DNA of 26,538 nt, taken from assembly GCA_004562765.1 (NCBI GenBank), contig SFRL01000043.1:1-26538 (forward strand), in the 5' to 3' direction. Both the position numbers and the translations under genes were made by a program. The notes below the pieces were generated by a model. The model ran no database searches. It saw only the letters and a list, made by a program, of their open reading frames with translations, and was not told where the DNA came from. Below, in pieces: positions 14,943-23,043 of this stretch. The stretch's first letter is position 1; every line of letters starts with the position of its first letter. This stretch comes from a bacterium. GTDB taxonomy: Bacteria > Bacillota > Clostridia > Lachnospirales > Lachnospiraceae.

Positions 14943-15830
14943 TCACCGCCTTTTCCCCGGAACATGCCGAAAGCGTAATATATGTCGGCAGGCAAACGGA
15001 AAATAGAAATGCAGATACAACACGCGATCCCGGCTGCCGGTGCAGGATCGCGTCACAAAATTGAATAATTTACAGTTGAACCGGTTCATGCGCTGGGCCA
15101 GCGCAGACTGCATGCGTTTCCAGCGTGAAAGTGTAACAGTACCATCCGGAACAGAAAAATATACCGTGCAAAAGCGGGTGTAGATATCATTCCAATCCAC
15201 ACCCTGTTCCAACAGTCCCCTGTAGAATGCATCCTGCATTTCAGGATCCGGAAAACGTATGGAAATCTTTAAGGAAAGCTGCTCCGGTTGTGAAAACGTC
15301 CCTACATCAAAGATTGTGAGCCACCAGTGCCTCTCCCTGCGGAAGGCAACCAGCGTTCCCTCCCACCTTAATTCTGTGGAAATGGGAAGCATTTCTGTTT
15401 CATCCGCAGCGTGAAAGATCGTAATTTCCCGCTCCTTTTCTGCCACGATCCGATCCGCATGATAGATACCCACTTCGCACCCCGTGCAGATTCCATATTG
15501 ACCTTTCCATATCTGGATCAGCCACGTTCTTCCATCATAGTCAAAATATACCGGAAGTGTTTCCAGCACCATGTTAAAATAAGACGCTGCCCAGTCGTAG
15601 ATGGCTCCATAGCCAAACTGCTTCTGCCAGGCATCCACCCGACTGCTGAATACATCCCACTCCGGGACATACCGATATCCAAAGGGTTCCGTCAGCGTAT
15701 CTATGAGCTCATTCTTTTCACAGACTGACATCCCGTGAAGCCGGCGAAGACTGCTACGTTTTCTCCAGAGATGTATGCCTATGCCAATACTGATAACAGC
15801 AAGGATCGTTCCATAAATATATTCATACAT
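14943..15830 (-). CDS. DUF4474 membrane-anchored protein
   Basis: 295 residues. One N-terminal membrane helix (about 4-21, YIYGTILAVISIGIGIHLW) is followed by a basic stretch and a DUF4474 domain (about 40-240). Family features I recognise are FGYRYVPEWDVFSSRVDAWQ, FDYDGRTWLIQIWKGQYG, CTGCEVGIYHAD and RHWWLTIFDVGTFS, then PDPEMQDAFYRGLLEQG. The biochemical function of DUF4474 is unknown. The ATG at 15830 has GGAG seven bases upstream; a start 11 codons earlier is possible. A perfect TATAAT lies at 15862-15867 without a clear -35. It is cotranscribed with the metallophosphoesterase. The Trp- and Tyr-rich surface could bind a polymer, but that is a guess. Confidence 0.8.
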   Translation of the reverse strand: MYEYIYGTILAVISIGIGIHLWRKRSSLRRLHGMSVCEKNELIDTLTEPFGYRYVPEWDVFSSRVDAWQKQFGYGAIYDWAASYFNMVLETLPVYFDYDGRTWLIQIWKGQYGICTGCEVGIYHADRIVAEKEREITIFHAADETEMLPISTELRWEGTLVAFRRERHWWLTIFDVGTFSQPEQLSLKISIRFPDPEMQDAFYRGLLEQGVDWNDIYTRFCTVYFSVPDGTVTLSRWKRMQSALAQRMNRFNCKLFNFVTRSCTGSRDRVLYLHFYFPFACRHILRFRHVPGKRR

Positions 15831-15903
15831 TCGACAGCTCCATGTTATGATGATTACTATCATTATATGACCACGTTGCTAAAACGTTTTTCAGATGCCA
15901 ATG

Positions 15904-16651
15904 CTAATCAGGTTGTTCGATTCTGGGTAAACCACTCACATCCAGTGTTTCTAATGTCTTCAATTGCTGAACAACCAGTTTTCTCAACAAAGGCATACGC
16001 TTCTCTTGATCTATACCCTGTTCTATAAGAATGGCATTATAACTCTCCATGTTTGCAAGTATCAGCAGTTGATGTATCGCTGCATCATCCCGAATATTGC
16101 CTTTTTTTCTTGGATTCTTTTCTCTCCACTCTTTGGCAGTCATACCAAACAAAGCTACATTCAGCATATCCGCCTCACTGGAATACTTATAATTTATCTG
16201 TTCTTTTGTCAAGTTCTCCGGAATCAGACTTTCTTTGATTGCATTTGTATGGATGCGATAATTCAATTTAGATATTTCACGATTTAAGTTCCAGTTTAAG
16301 GAAAATCTACTGTTTTCATCTTTCTTTAAACGCTGATAATCTTTAATAATATAAAGCTTAAACGCCGGAGAAATCAATGGAGAAAACATATGCATTTGAA
16401 CCGGCATTTTCTCTAAACTTATCGAATTCGATAAGTTTAAAATCAGGATTATGTAATGCTTCCCATAATCCAAGAAAATCTATTACATCCCGACCTCGTA
16501 ACCAATTATGAATTGTAATTGACGGCTGAATACTCCTATATTTAGCTATATCTGTCAATGAAATATATTCATTATCAAAATCTGTCGTATAAATCCCGAT
16601 ATCTATACCATTTGCATGAATAGTTTCCTTTTTAATAGGCCTTGTCATCAT
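15904..16651 (-). pseudogene. KilA-N domain protein, broken by deletion and frameshift (cassette 1)
   Basis: The first part (16651-16358) is the start of a KilA-N protein: ISLTDIAKYRS, NWLRGRDVIDFLGLWEALHNPDFKLIEFDKF, GSNAYVFS. The frame then stops. A second frame continues with ISPAFKLYIIKDYQRLKKDE and a long charged helical C-terminus to 15904, which is the normal downstream part of such proteins. Between GSNAYVFS and ISPAFKLY, intact homologues as I recall them carry about 30-40 more residues, so there is a deletion as well as a frame change. The joint carries TTTCTCC twice, which suggests deletion between short repeats. KilA-N proteins are phage- and mobile-element DNA-binding proteins. 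The reading frame overlaps the HTH gene by 20 bases. GAGGAGGG precedes the start. The residual product is unlikely to be functional in its original form. Confidence 0.8.
16414..16439. repeat. 26-bp perfect palindrome inside KilA-N gene 1
   Basis: Arms TAAACTTATCGAA and TTCGATAAGTTTA, no central base. It lies in the codons for FKLIEFDKF, in phase with the codons. The same protein position is palindromic but different in sequence in the two other KilA-N copies at 23.3 and 25.9 kb. See findings. Confidence 0.9.
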
Positions 16652-16868
16652 TCCCCTCCTCTTCTGTACATATTTCCTCATTCTTCCGCATCAGCTCCTC
16701 ATATTTCAACTGATAAGCAAGCAATCTCGGAATATATTCAGGCGGGGTTCGCCTTGCAGCCTCCCAATCTTCCAGTGTCCTTACCGGAATTCCGGTATGT
16801 TGTGAAAACTCACGACGATTCATTCCGGTACTCTCTCTAAGCCCTTTAATTATATTTGCGCTACCCAT
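16632..16868 (-). CDS. XRE-type HTH protein (cassette 1)
   Basis: 78 residues, starting at the ATG after GGAGGTGATGAT. The N-terminal 60 residues form a Cro/CI-like helix-turn-helix (IIKGLRESTGMNRREFSQHTGIPVRTLEDWEAARRTPPEYI), followed by a charged helix with a run of Glu. A nearly identical protein is encoded at 26090-26302. Both are followed by, and overlap, a KilA-N gene, so the pair is a conserved cassette. The promoter in front contains two CGCAATGCG palindromes, one between the -35 and -10 boxes and one just upstream of the ribosome site. The simplest reading is an autorepressor. An antitoxin-like role for a KilA-N partner is possible but unproven. Confidence 0.82.
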   Translation of the reverse strand: MGSANIIKGLRESTGMNRREFSQHTGIPVRTLEDWEAARRTPPEYIPRLLAYQLKYEELMRKNEEICTEEEGNDDKAY

Positions 16869-16880
16869 ATCATCACCTCC

Positions 16881-16926
16881 ACGCATTGCGTAATTCCATT
16901 ATACCACGCATTGCGCGTTTTTCCAA
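16881..16926 (-). promoter_or_regulatory. Promoter and paired operators of HTH-KilA-N cassette 1
   Basis: TTGGAA (16921-16926), 17 bases, TATAAT (16898-16903). One palindrome CGCATTGCG (16907-16915) lies in the spacer; a second (16882-16890) lies over the start region directly before the ribosome site. The centres are 25 bases apart. Confidence 0.8.
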
Positions 16927-16971
16927 GAAAAAAGAATGATTGCAGGTAATTTTCTGATTTCACCTACAATC
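16927..16971 (-). terminator. Terminator after the anti-sigma gene
   Basis: Minus-strand stem GATTGTAGGT/ACCTGCAATC (one G-T pair) followed by ATTCTTTTTTC. It ends the sigma/anti-sigma operon and lies next to the -35 box of the HTH gene. Confidence 0.75.
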
Positions 16972-16991
16972 ACTCTTCCATTCACATCCCC

Positions 16992-17895
16992 TTATTCACG
17001 TGAAAGTTCTGACACTCCATATACCTCTTTGCCCAAGCAATCAAACGCTTCCACGTACAATGTTTCGCCGATCTCACATTTGTTCAGCATGCATCGCTGG
17101 CTGTACAGACCGTTCTCAACACAGATCACACCGGAACCACCCAAAGACTCATATGCCTTTCCTGCCTGATCCACAATGCGAAAGCTTAATCCATCTGCAG
17201 GATCGTCACCTTTTGTATTGCTGTAATAGATATCCACATAAGTTCCCAGCTCTGTCTGGATCACATCTGCCTTCTCAATGTCAAAAAATTGTTCACCGGA
17301 TGTCTGCTCTCTATACAGATAGGTGGTTGAAATTGTAGTAGACATATCCTGTAAAACAAAATCAGACTGAAGCCTCATCACTTCCTCACTGCCGGACACA
17401 TACGCAGTAGCCAGCATCGTAACATCCATGCTCGTTTCTTCTTCCGCTTTCCCGCAAGTGACACAGATATCCATCACATCATCGCTGACAGAGAGAAAAT
17501 CTATACTTTGCTCTACAATTCCCAGCTCATCGGTGTTTCGAATGCCGCCTCCGATATTCACGATGGTCAGTCCTTTTTCTGTCGCGTACTCCTGCGCTGT
17601 CAGATCCGAAATAGCACTCCAATTACTCATCAGATCTTCCGGTAACGCATCCTCCGGAACAAACAGATATTTACCCCCTTCCTTTGCGGCCACTTCATAG
17701 ACCACAGTGTCTCGCAGCCGCATATACCCCGCTTCCTGCTGCCGTTACAAGGACCAGTACCGCAATAGCCGCCGCTATACTTCTTTTGTAATTGCTCTTT
17801 TGCTTCTTATTTTTCATTTGATCTACCTCCAAAGAAATTTTTTCGGAGGCTGCAAGCACATCAAACGCTTTTTTATATTTTTCTTTATTCGTCAT
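16992..17895 (-). pseudogene. DUF4179-like anti-sigma factor, interrupted by one frameshift
   Basis: The first part starts at 17895 (MTNKEKYKKAFDVLAASEKISLEV), has a membrane helix (SIAAAIAVLVLVTAAGSGVYAA) and then stops shortly after in a foreign frame (ARHCGL). The second frame resumes at once with RDTVVYEVAAKEG and continues about 240 residues to 16992, an extracellular domain with a DUF4179-like look. Removing one G near 17715 would join the two frames cleanly through GVYAA-R-DTVVYE. The rest of the sequence shows no decay. This could be a recent mutation, phase variation or a sequencing error. The gene overlaps the end of the ECF sigma gene by 11 bases. The intact protein would hold the sigma factor at the membrane. 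As written, the cytoplasmic and membrane part is still made, without the outer sensor domain. Confidence 0.75.
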
Positions 17896-18367
17896 CTGCC
17901 CATTCCTCCTTTAATACATTCTTCAGCAGCGTTCGTCCTCTGGATAATCGCGTTTTTACGTTGCTCTCACTGATATGTAAGATCTGTGCGATCTCCCGGA
18001 TATTCCAGTCCTCATAATAAAACAAATGAATCACGATCCGATATTTTTCCGGAAGATTCAGCACGGTTTCAAACAGCGTGCTGTCTTCCTGTGTCTCGAA
18101 CGGCAATTGTTCCACATAATCCTCCAAAGGCATCTTATTTCTGCGCCAGAAGGATTTATTTACATCTTTCGCTTTGTTGACTGCAACCCTGAAAAGCCAG
18201 GCTCTGATATGCTGCTCATCATGAAATTGTTGATTGGATGTGTGATAGGCAATAAAGGTATCCTGAGCTACATCCTTGGCATCTTCCGCATTTTTGCAGA
18301 TGTTGAATGCCGCCACAAACAGATTCGTCTGATACGCATTTATCAGCCACTCTACCGGTATTCTCAT
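17885..18367 (-). CDS. ECF-family RNA polymerase sigma factor
   Basis: 160 residues. Sigma region 2 (about 8-72) shows NICKNAEDAKDVAQDTFIAY and HIRAWLFRVAVNKAKD. Region 4 (about 97-152) shows LPEKYRIVIHLFYYEDWNIREIAQILHISESNVKTRLSRGRTLL. It directs transcription of a small regulon when released by its anti-sigma partner, encoded by the overlapping downstream gene. GAGGG precedes the ATG at 18367. A possible promoter TTGATG-N17-TAAATA (18384-18412) overlaps the upstream terminator. The signal sensed is unknown. Confidence 0.92.
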   Translation of the reverse strand: MRIPVEWLINAYQTNLFVAAFNICKNAEDAKDVAQDTFIAYHTSNQQFHDEQHIRAWLFRVAVNKAKDVNKSFWRRNKMPLEDYVEQLPFETQEDSTLFETVLNLPEKYRIVIHLFYYEDWNIREIAQILHISESNVKTRLSRGRTLLKNVLKEEWADDE

Positions 18368-18393
18368 GAGTAATCCCTCGTTTTATTTATTTG

Positions 18394-18431
18394 AAAAAGG
18401 CCTCTTCATCAATAAATCGATGGAGGAGGCC
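18394..18431 (-). terminator. Terminator after the histidine-kinase remnant
   Basis: Minus-strand stem GGCCTCCTCCATCG/GATGAAGAGGCC, one mismatch region, then TTTTTC. It separates the kinase remnant from the sigma-factor gene. Confidence 0.8.
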
Positions 18432-18446
18432 AAAAGGTTACATTAT

Positions 18447-19657
18447 TTAGTTAAGATTTCTCGCAACAGTTTTTATCACTTCATCTAACACGATCGGCTT
18501 GGACAGATGGCCATTCATACCCGCATCCAAAGAAGCCTGCACATCTTCCGCGAAGGCGTTGGCTGTCATGGCAATGATCGGGATCGTACGAGCGTCCGGA
18601 TGATCCTTCAGTTCACGAATGGCACGCGTTGCCTCATAACCGTTCATCTCCGGCATCATGATGTCCATGAAGATGATATCAAAAGTATCCGCATCACTTT
18701 CGCAGAAACGCTCTACTGCCTCTTTTCCGTCAGAGACCCTGGTCACAACCATACCAAGTTCTTCCAGCTGTACCATAGCAATCTCTGCATTCAGCTCATT
18801 ATCCTCAGCCAGCAATGCCCTGACACCCTTCATGTTCACGTTGGAGGCAGGGGTATCCTGTTTTTGCACCATACTCTCATTGGTAAGTTCTAACGGGAAT
18901 TCTACGATAAATGTAGAGCCTTCTCCCTTCTTGCTATCAACGGATATGGTTCCGCCCATCAGATCTACATAGCGTTTGCTGATGGCCATACCAATACCGG
19001 TATCTGTCACATGATAGCGCGCCTTGATATGACGGTCATCATCTTATGTCCCACATCCTGAGAGACACCAAAAATCTCGGTGGATGCCAGACGCATATAC
19101 AGGTGGTTGCTGTCAATGTACTCCTGCGAATACTGGATCGAAGGAGAAGCGGAAATATTTACTTCCTTGTTATAGGACAGCACTGAAGTACCGGCTGCAA
19201 CGGCCTTCTGACCCTCCTCACTGAAGATGGCAAGAAGGATCTCCATGACAGCTTTCTTCTTGGCCTCATCCTCTTCCACCTTGTCGGAAACGGCCAACTG
19301 ACACATGGGATAGGTCAGGATCCAGTTATCCTCGGAGGTATCGCCGAAATAGGGCAGGATCACACTGTTTAGACCGTCTTCCTTGGTGATGTTGTCTGCC
19401 AGAGCCGCTGTGTTGCGGATCATGGCAGTCTGTCCGTTACAGTAGGCCTCAGTGACCGGAGTGAACTGCAGCTCCTCGTCGCCGGTCTGGAAGCGCACAT
19501 CCTTCAGAAACTGCTCATACTTTTCAAAAACCTTGGGCCAGACCGTATCGTCCAGACCCACCTGCTGATCAATCGTTTCTTTTTCATTTGCATTTTCATT
19601 CCTTTTCTCCTTTAATATCCTCTTTGCATCGGTAAGCATACCGATCAGTAACAGCAT
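18447..19657 (-). pseudogene. Remnant of a solute-binding hybrid sensor histidine kinase
   Basis: The upstream part (19657-19007) is the middle of an extracellular solute-binding protein (GLDDTVWPKVFEKYEQFL, ILPYFGDTSEDNWILTYPM, SNHLYMRLASTEIFGVSQDVGHKMMT), with no signal peptide. It changes frame after KMMT. The other frame carries IKARYHVTDTGIGM joined straight to AISKRYVDLMGG, the C-terminal part of an HATPase, then a complete receiver domain (ALLAEDNELNAEIA; phospho-acceptor Asp in FMDIMMPEMNGYEA; Lys in LSKPIV). Lachnospiraceae have hybrid kinases with an N-terminal solute-binding domain, so the two pieces look like one gene. A large deletion removed the transmembrane, HisKA and most HATPase parts, and a second deletion joined the G1 box (DTGIGM) to the G2 box (GTGLGM in relatives). 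No functional kinase is left; the receiver could still be translated from an internal start. Confidence 0.8.
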
Positions 19658-19672
19658 TTTTCCTGATTCTGC

Positions 19673-20554
19673 TCAAAGGAATTTCATCAGACTGCTCAAA
19701 AGCCGGGTCGAGCTGACCGGTTTTGCAAGAAAATCATCCATTCCTACCTGTGCGGCGCATTCCCGATCCTCCGGGCGGGTATTTGCTGTGAGCGCGATGA
19801 TCGGGACATTTGCACGGATCCGGTTCGGCAGTTTTCGTATCCGTTCTGTTGCATCATATCCATCCATCACAGGCATTTCGATGTCCATCACTATAAAATG
19901 ATAGTAACCGGGCTCCTTCTCTTTCACCGCTGCAATCGCTTTGCTTCCGTCATCAGCTTCCTCAACAATGAGGCCGTGACCCACAAGAATCTCCTTCATG
20001 ACTTCGCGGTTCAGTTCGTTATCATCCACAAGGAGCACACGTCGCCCCTCCAATGCTTCCATATTTTCCGGTTCCTCAATGGATGGCTCATCATAGACAG
20101 ACTCACCAAGCGCATATGCAATCGTTAATTTCATGTCTGCAAGAACCCCTTGCATTTTCTCCAGATATTCCTCCGCTTTAGCAGGATATCTCCCGCCAAG
20201 CTCTGCATATCCGACTGCGCTGTTCAGCTCTGTCCGCAGATCCCTTAACGACTTTTTATGAAATTCCGTTGCTTTTCTCGCAGCCTCCAGCTCCGCTTCC
20301 AGCATGTCCACTCGTTCCAGAAGCATCTCATGACTGGCCTGCGAGCTCCGAACATTGCCGTCGGGATACTTAAGGTCAAACTCGATCGTGACCCCCAACA
20401 CATCCAGACATTTCTGAAGTTCTTCAAGCGTCATGCTTTCTCTGGCAAGCTTTCGATAGAACGAAGACGGAAGGATACCCATCCGCTTTGCAAGATCCGC
20501 CTTTGTAATTCCCAGTTCAGAACAAACGATATTTATTGTTTCTGTTGTCTTCAT
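19673..20554 (-). CDS. HTH - helical linker - receiver protein
   Basis: 293 residues. Residues 1-60 form an XRE-like helix-turn-helix (SELGITKADLAKRMGILPSSFYRKLARESMTLEELQKCL). A coiled coil (about 72-110) leads to a helical region at 100-150 (KSLRDLRTELNSAVGYAELG ... LEKMQGVLADMKLTI) that looks like the dimerisation helices of a histidine kinase but lacks the phospho-accepting His. The C-terminus (about 170-293) is a receiver domain with Asp177, Asp178, the phospho-site Asp224, Thr257 and Lys278 all present. A DNA-binding domain in front of a receiver is the reverse of the normal response-regulator order. It lies beside the kinase remnant, which may have been its partner. The start at 20554 is favoured by AGGA eight bases upstream; an ATG at 20590 would be almost leaderless from the mapped promoter. 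Confidence 0.8.
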   Translation of the reverse strand: MKTTETINIVCSELGITKADLAKRMGILPSSFYRKLARESMTLEELQKCLDVLGVTIEFDLKYPDGNVRSSQASHEMLLERVDMLEAELEAARKATEFHKKSLRDLRTELNSAVGYAELGGRYPAKAEEYLEKMQGVLADMKLTIAYALGESVYDEPSIEEPENMEALEGRRVLLVDDNELNREVMKEILVGHGLIVEEADDGSKAIAAVKEKEPGYYHFIVMDIEMPVMDGYDATERIRKLPNRIRANVPIIALTANTRPEDRECAAQVGMDDFLAKPVSSTRLLSSLMKFL

Positions 20555-20602
20555 ACGATCAATCCTATCTTTATATGTAGTGCTATTCATTCCATTTTGG
20601 TT

Positions 20603-20631
20603 AGTATAGCATTTTCGACATATATTTACAA
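20603..20631 (-). promoter_or_regulatory. Promoter of the HTH/receiver gene
   Basis: TTGTAA (20626-20631), 17 bases, TATACT (20603-20608) with TGC before the -10. Confidence 0.7.
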
Positions 20632-20649
20632 GCATATTGAAAAAATAAT

Positions 20650-20684
20650 GTAAAAAAGACGCAGGAAAGAGTTACTTTCGTGCG
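20650..20684 (-). terminator. Terminator of the GH114-like lipoprotein gene
   Basis: Minus-strand stem CGCACGAAAG/CTTTCCTGCG with one mismatch and a five-base loop, followed by TCTTTTTTAC. It overlaps the last codons and stop of the gene. Confidence 0.7.
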
Positions 20685-21520
20685 CCTTGCAAATCTATAT
20701 TGTCTGCAACATATACGATAAAACCTTTATCCTTTGCATATGCAATGGCTTTCTTTTGTATTTCTTTCTTGTCAGCATATTCCAGCACATATACCGTGTA
20801 TCCTTTTGACAACAGGCCCTCTAAGTATTCCCGGTAATACTCCCTGTTCTCCTCGGTATTAATTTCGAATCGGTTTTCTTCAAAGTTGTAATTGGTATAT
20901 ACATCTTCCTGATTCACACCATCAAATATTTTTCCGTTTTGTTCCCCAGATGCAATATATTCCTGAACAAAGACATCTCCCCCATTGATGATCACATCCA
21001 TATTACCACTCTTTAACCGGGTCAGGATATCAACGATACCATCATAGATCTCCCGGGTTTGAAACATGTAATATACATCTGCGTTATCAATAAAGAAACC
21101 GTCAAAACCTTTTTTCGCAAGCTCATTTCCTTTCGATATGATGTAGTTGCGCCATTCTTCCTGCGAAGCATCCATCCACTTTTCATCCGGCCAGTTTTCA
21201 TATTCGTCCAATGCATATTCCGAATATTTTTCATAGCAATCTCTGAATTCTTCGATCGAACCGATATTTAGATAACTGTATATGGTCTTTACGCCTTTCT
21301 CTTTTAGGTATGACACATCTTCTGCAGTGAAATATTCCCCATCAATAACAAGTGTATCTGCACAGGGAAAACCAGCCAAGTGCTCACGATCTTCACCGAT
21401 CAAAACTACATATTCAGGGTTGTCATTTCTATTAGGGCTATTTGAGCTATTTGAGCACGCAAGTAAGCCAAATACCATGATCAAAATAATTGTTATGACA
21501 GATACTATTTTCTTCTTCAC
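20672..21520 (-). CDS. GH114-like lipoprotein (endo-alpha-1,4-polygalactosaminidase family)
   Basis: 282 residues. A lipoprotein signal peptide with lipobox GLLAC ends at Cys22. The domain after it has the TIM-barrel features of GH114 and the related TM1410 family: ADTLVIDGEYFTAEDV, KTIYSYLNIGSIEEF, EKWMDASQEEWRNYI and GFDGFFIDNADVYY, with acidic residues in the latter (FIDNAD) at the usual catalytic strand ends. The family acts on polymers containing alpha-1,4-linked galactosamine; the substrate here is inferred. The start is a GTG with GGGGAGG 12-13 bases upstream, a long spacing. It has its own terminator. A loose TIR-like motif lies just upstream at 21542. Confidence 0.78.
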   Translation of the reverse strand: MKKKIVSVITIILIMVFGLLACSNSSNSPNRNDNPEYVVLIGEDREHLAGFPCADTLVIDGEYFTAEDVSYLKEKGVKTIYSYLNIGSIEEFRDCYEKYSEYALDEYENWPDEKWMDASQEEWRNYIISKGNELAKKGFDGFFIDNADVYYMFQTREIYDGIVDILTRLKSGNMDVIINGGDVFVQEYIASGEQNGKIFDGVNQEDVYTNYNFEENRFEINTEENREYYREYLEGLLSKGYTVYVLEYADKKEIQKKAIAYAKDKGFIVYVADNIDLQGARK

Positions 21521-21541
21521 TTAAGTTTGAGACCTCCCCGT

Positions 21542-21555
21542 TTACCTGACCCCAT
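21542..21555. repeat. Solo end of the ATTGGGG(A/T)CAGGTA element family
   Basis: TTACCTGACCCCAT matches the right end of the short element at 25763-25852 over 13 bases. No partner end is visible nearby. Confidence 0.5.
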
Positions 21556-21600
21556 ACTTCCCATGGTCTCACTCTATGAACCGGATTCAGCTGTTATGGA

Positions 21601-22611
21601 TCATGATGCCTTATCAAGCATGTCATGGATATATGTCCGCAGGCCATCCTCCGTATCTATACTGTATTTCTGGTTTATCAAAATATAATACTTCATGATC
21701 CGCTCTTTCGGCAGAAGTTCACTGGAAGGAATGCTGTCGCCGTATCCTTTCCGTGCCTCCTTCCAAGGATCCTCATTATGTGTTATCTTCTCCAATACTT
21801 TCCCGCCATACATACCGAAAGTATTTACCACAAGGTCGATCACCCGCTTTTCATCATCCGTCAGGGCATCCTCCGTTCCTTCCAGAAGCGCAAAACGTGC
21901 ATCATCGATAGGATTATATTTGAAATCCCGGAACAGATCATAAACCTCCGGATAAACCGGGCCGTGGATCCATGCCCTGCAATCCTCTTCAAAGATCGGT
22001 CTTCCATGCAATGCAGAATAAACGCCCTGGATAAAATACAGAAGCTTTTGCAACATTAGCGGAGTCACCTCTTCCAGCTTTTCAAAGATATACGCAATCA
22101 CCCTGAGCATCTTATCCGAAACGGAAAATAGGCTCTCTATGCTTTCTGCCGCAGCAAACGCTTTCCTGTACGCCGCATCCGTAAGCTTCTCCCGGTTCTC
22201 CATGAGCTTCTGCTTCATATATGCCGGGGATGAAAGCGCTGCTTTAATGATATCCGAATACTCTTTGGAAGGTACCTGTCCTTCCAGATATCTCGATATC
22301 GTCACCTCGCCGAACCCAAGTGCCAGAGAAAGCGGAGCCTTACCGATCTTATAGATCTTCATCAGCCTCTCGATATCATCAATCGTTACAAGCCCTTCCG
22401 CCACCCTGTACTGTTCATCGATTTCCTGAACATTCTTATCAATAAGTCCAGGAATGCTCATTTCCTCGCCGCACCCCGCACAGACAGCCACGGTAATTCC
22501 AAAAGTATAATCCTTATCCCTTATATTCTTTACGATGTCCTTCTTCTGCAAAAGGTACTCGGTCTCTTTCCTACACTCTATGCAGAAATCTCTTCTTCCC
22601 TTCTCTGTCAT
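21601..22611 (-). CDS. MqsA-like antitoxin with C-terminal Panacea (SocA/DUF4065) domain
   Basis: 336 residues. The N-terminus has a zinc ribbon with two CxxC pairs (CIECRKE about residue 10, CAGCGEE about residue 45). The middle is an MqsA-type helix-turn-helix (LVTIDDIERLMKIYKIGKAPLSLALGFGEVTISRYLEGQVPS). The C-terminal part (about 165-335) is a Panacea domain (LRVIAYIFEKLEEVTPLMLQKLLYFIQGVYSALHGRPIF, CRAWIHGPVYPEVYDLF, DPWKEARKG). Panacea domains are antitoxin modules found with many toxins. The ATG at 22611 follows GGAGGTGACC; the GTG three codons earlier overlaps that site. It lies 27 bases after the stop of an MqsR-like toxin gene. The toxin-first order is the usual one for mqsRA. The DNA-binding domain suggests self-regulation. 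Confidence 0.87.
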   Translation of the reverse strand: MTEKGRRDFCIECRKETEYLLQKKDIVKNIRDKDYTFGITVAVCAGCGEEMSIPGLIDKNVQEIDEQYRVAEGLVTIDDIERLMKIYKIGKAPLSLALGFGEVTISRYLEGQVPSKEYSDIIKAALSSPAYMKQKLMENREKLTDAAYRKAFAAAESIESLFSVSDKMLRVIAYIFEKLEEVTPLMLQKLLYFIQGVYSALHGRPIFEEDCRAWIHGPVYPEVYDLFRDFKYNPIDDARFALLEGTEDALTDDEKRVIDLVVNTFGMYGGKVLEKITHNEDPWKEARKGYGDSIPSSELLPKERIMKYYILINQKYSIDTEDGLRTYIHDMLDKAS

Positions 22612-22638
22612 AATGGTCACCTCCGATTTGCCTCCCGA

Positions 22639-22983
22639 TTATTTGAAATAGTATGTAAGCGGATGCTTCTGTTCATGGAACGAAATAACGATCACGAAAC
22701 AGTTCTCCAGCTTGTTAAGCTTGATATACAGAGATACTGTTTTCTCTTCCGTCCCGTTCCTCTCCAAGAAAGTTACATCCTTGCCGAAAACATACAGGTT
22801 CTCATGTTCAAATCCCTTATGCTCATTCTGCAGGATCTCCGAAAAATCCATTACAGTAAGGCTCAATATGATTTCCTTTGCTTTCGCCTCGTCAATAACA
22901 TAATCCAGAAACAGATTTATGTTATCCTGCCGTCTGACATTCCGATCAAGCCGGTAATTGTCCTTTTCAACAGCTTCCTTCAC
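22639..22983 (-). CDS. MqsR-family toxin (mRNA interferase-like)
   Basis: 114 residues. The pattern EAKAKEIILSLTVMDFSEIL, LYVFGKDVTF, TVSLYIKLNKLENCFVIVISFHEQKHPLTYYF matches the Firmicute branch of MqsR-like toxins, which have the same fold as RelE and cut mRNA. In E. coli MqsR the equivalent strands read GLSESDFYKS and QVYLKITVIHDVLIVSF. The following gene is an antitoxin with an MqsA-like zinc and HTH part, supporting the assignment. The N-terminus is uncertain: the GTG at 22983 has no good ribosome site and the frame continues open some 10 codons further. The start may have been altered by the rearrangement just upstream. Confidence 0.72.
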   Translation of the reverse strand: MKEAVEKDNYRLDRNVRRQDNINLFLDYVIDEAKAKEIILSLTVMDFSEILQNEHKGFEHENLYVFGKDVTFLERNGTEEKTVSLYIKLNKLENCFVIVISFHEQKHPLTYYFK

Positions 22984-23043
22984 CTCGGAAAATATCCCAT
23001 CATCAAAAGCGACAGGAATATTTCCCTACCGCCAGTTTCTGTT

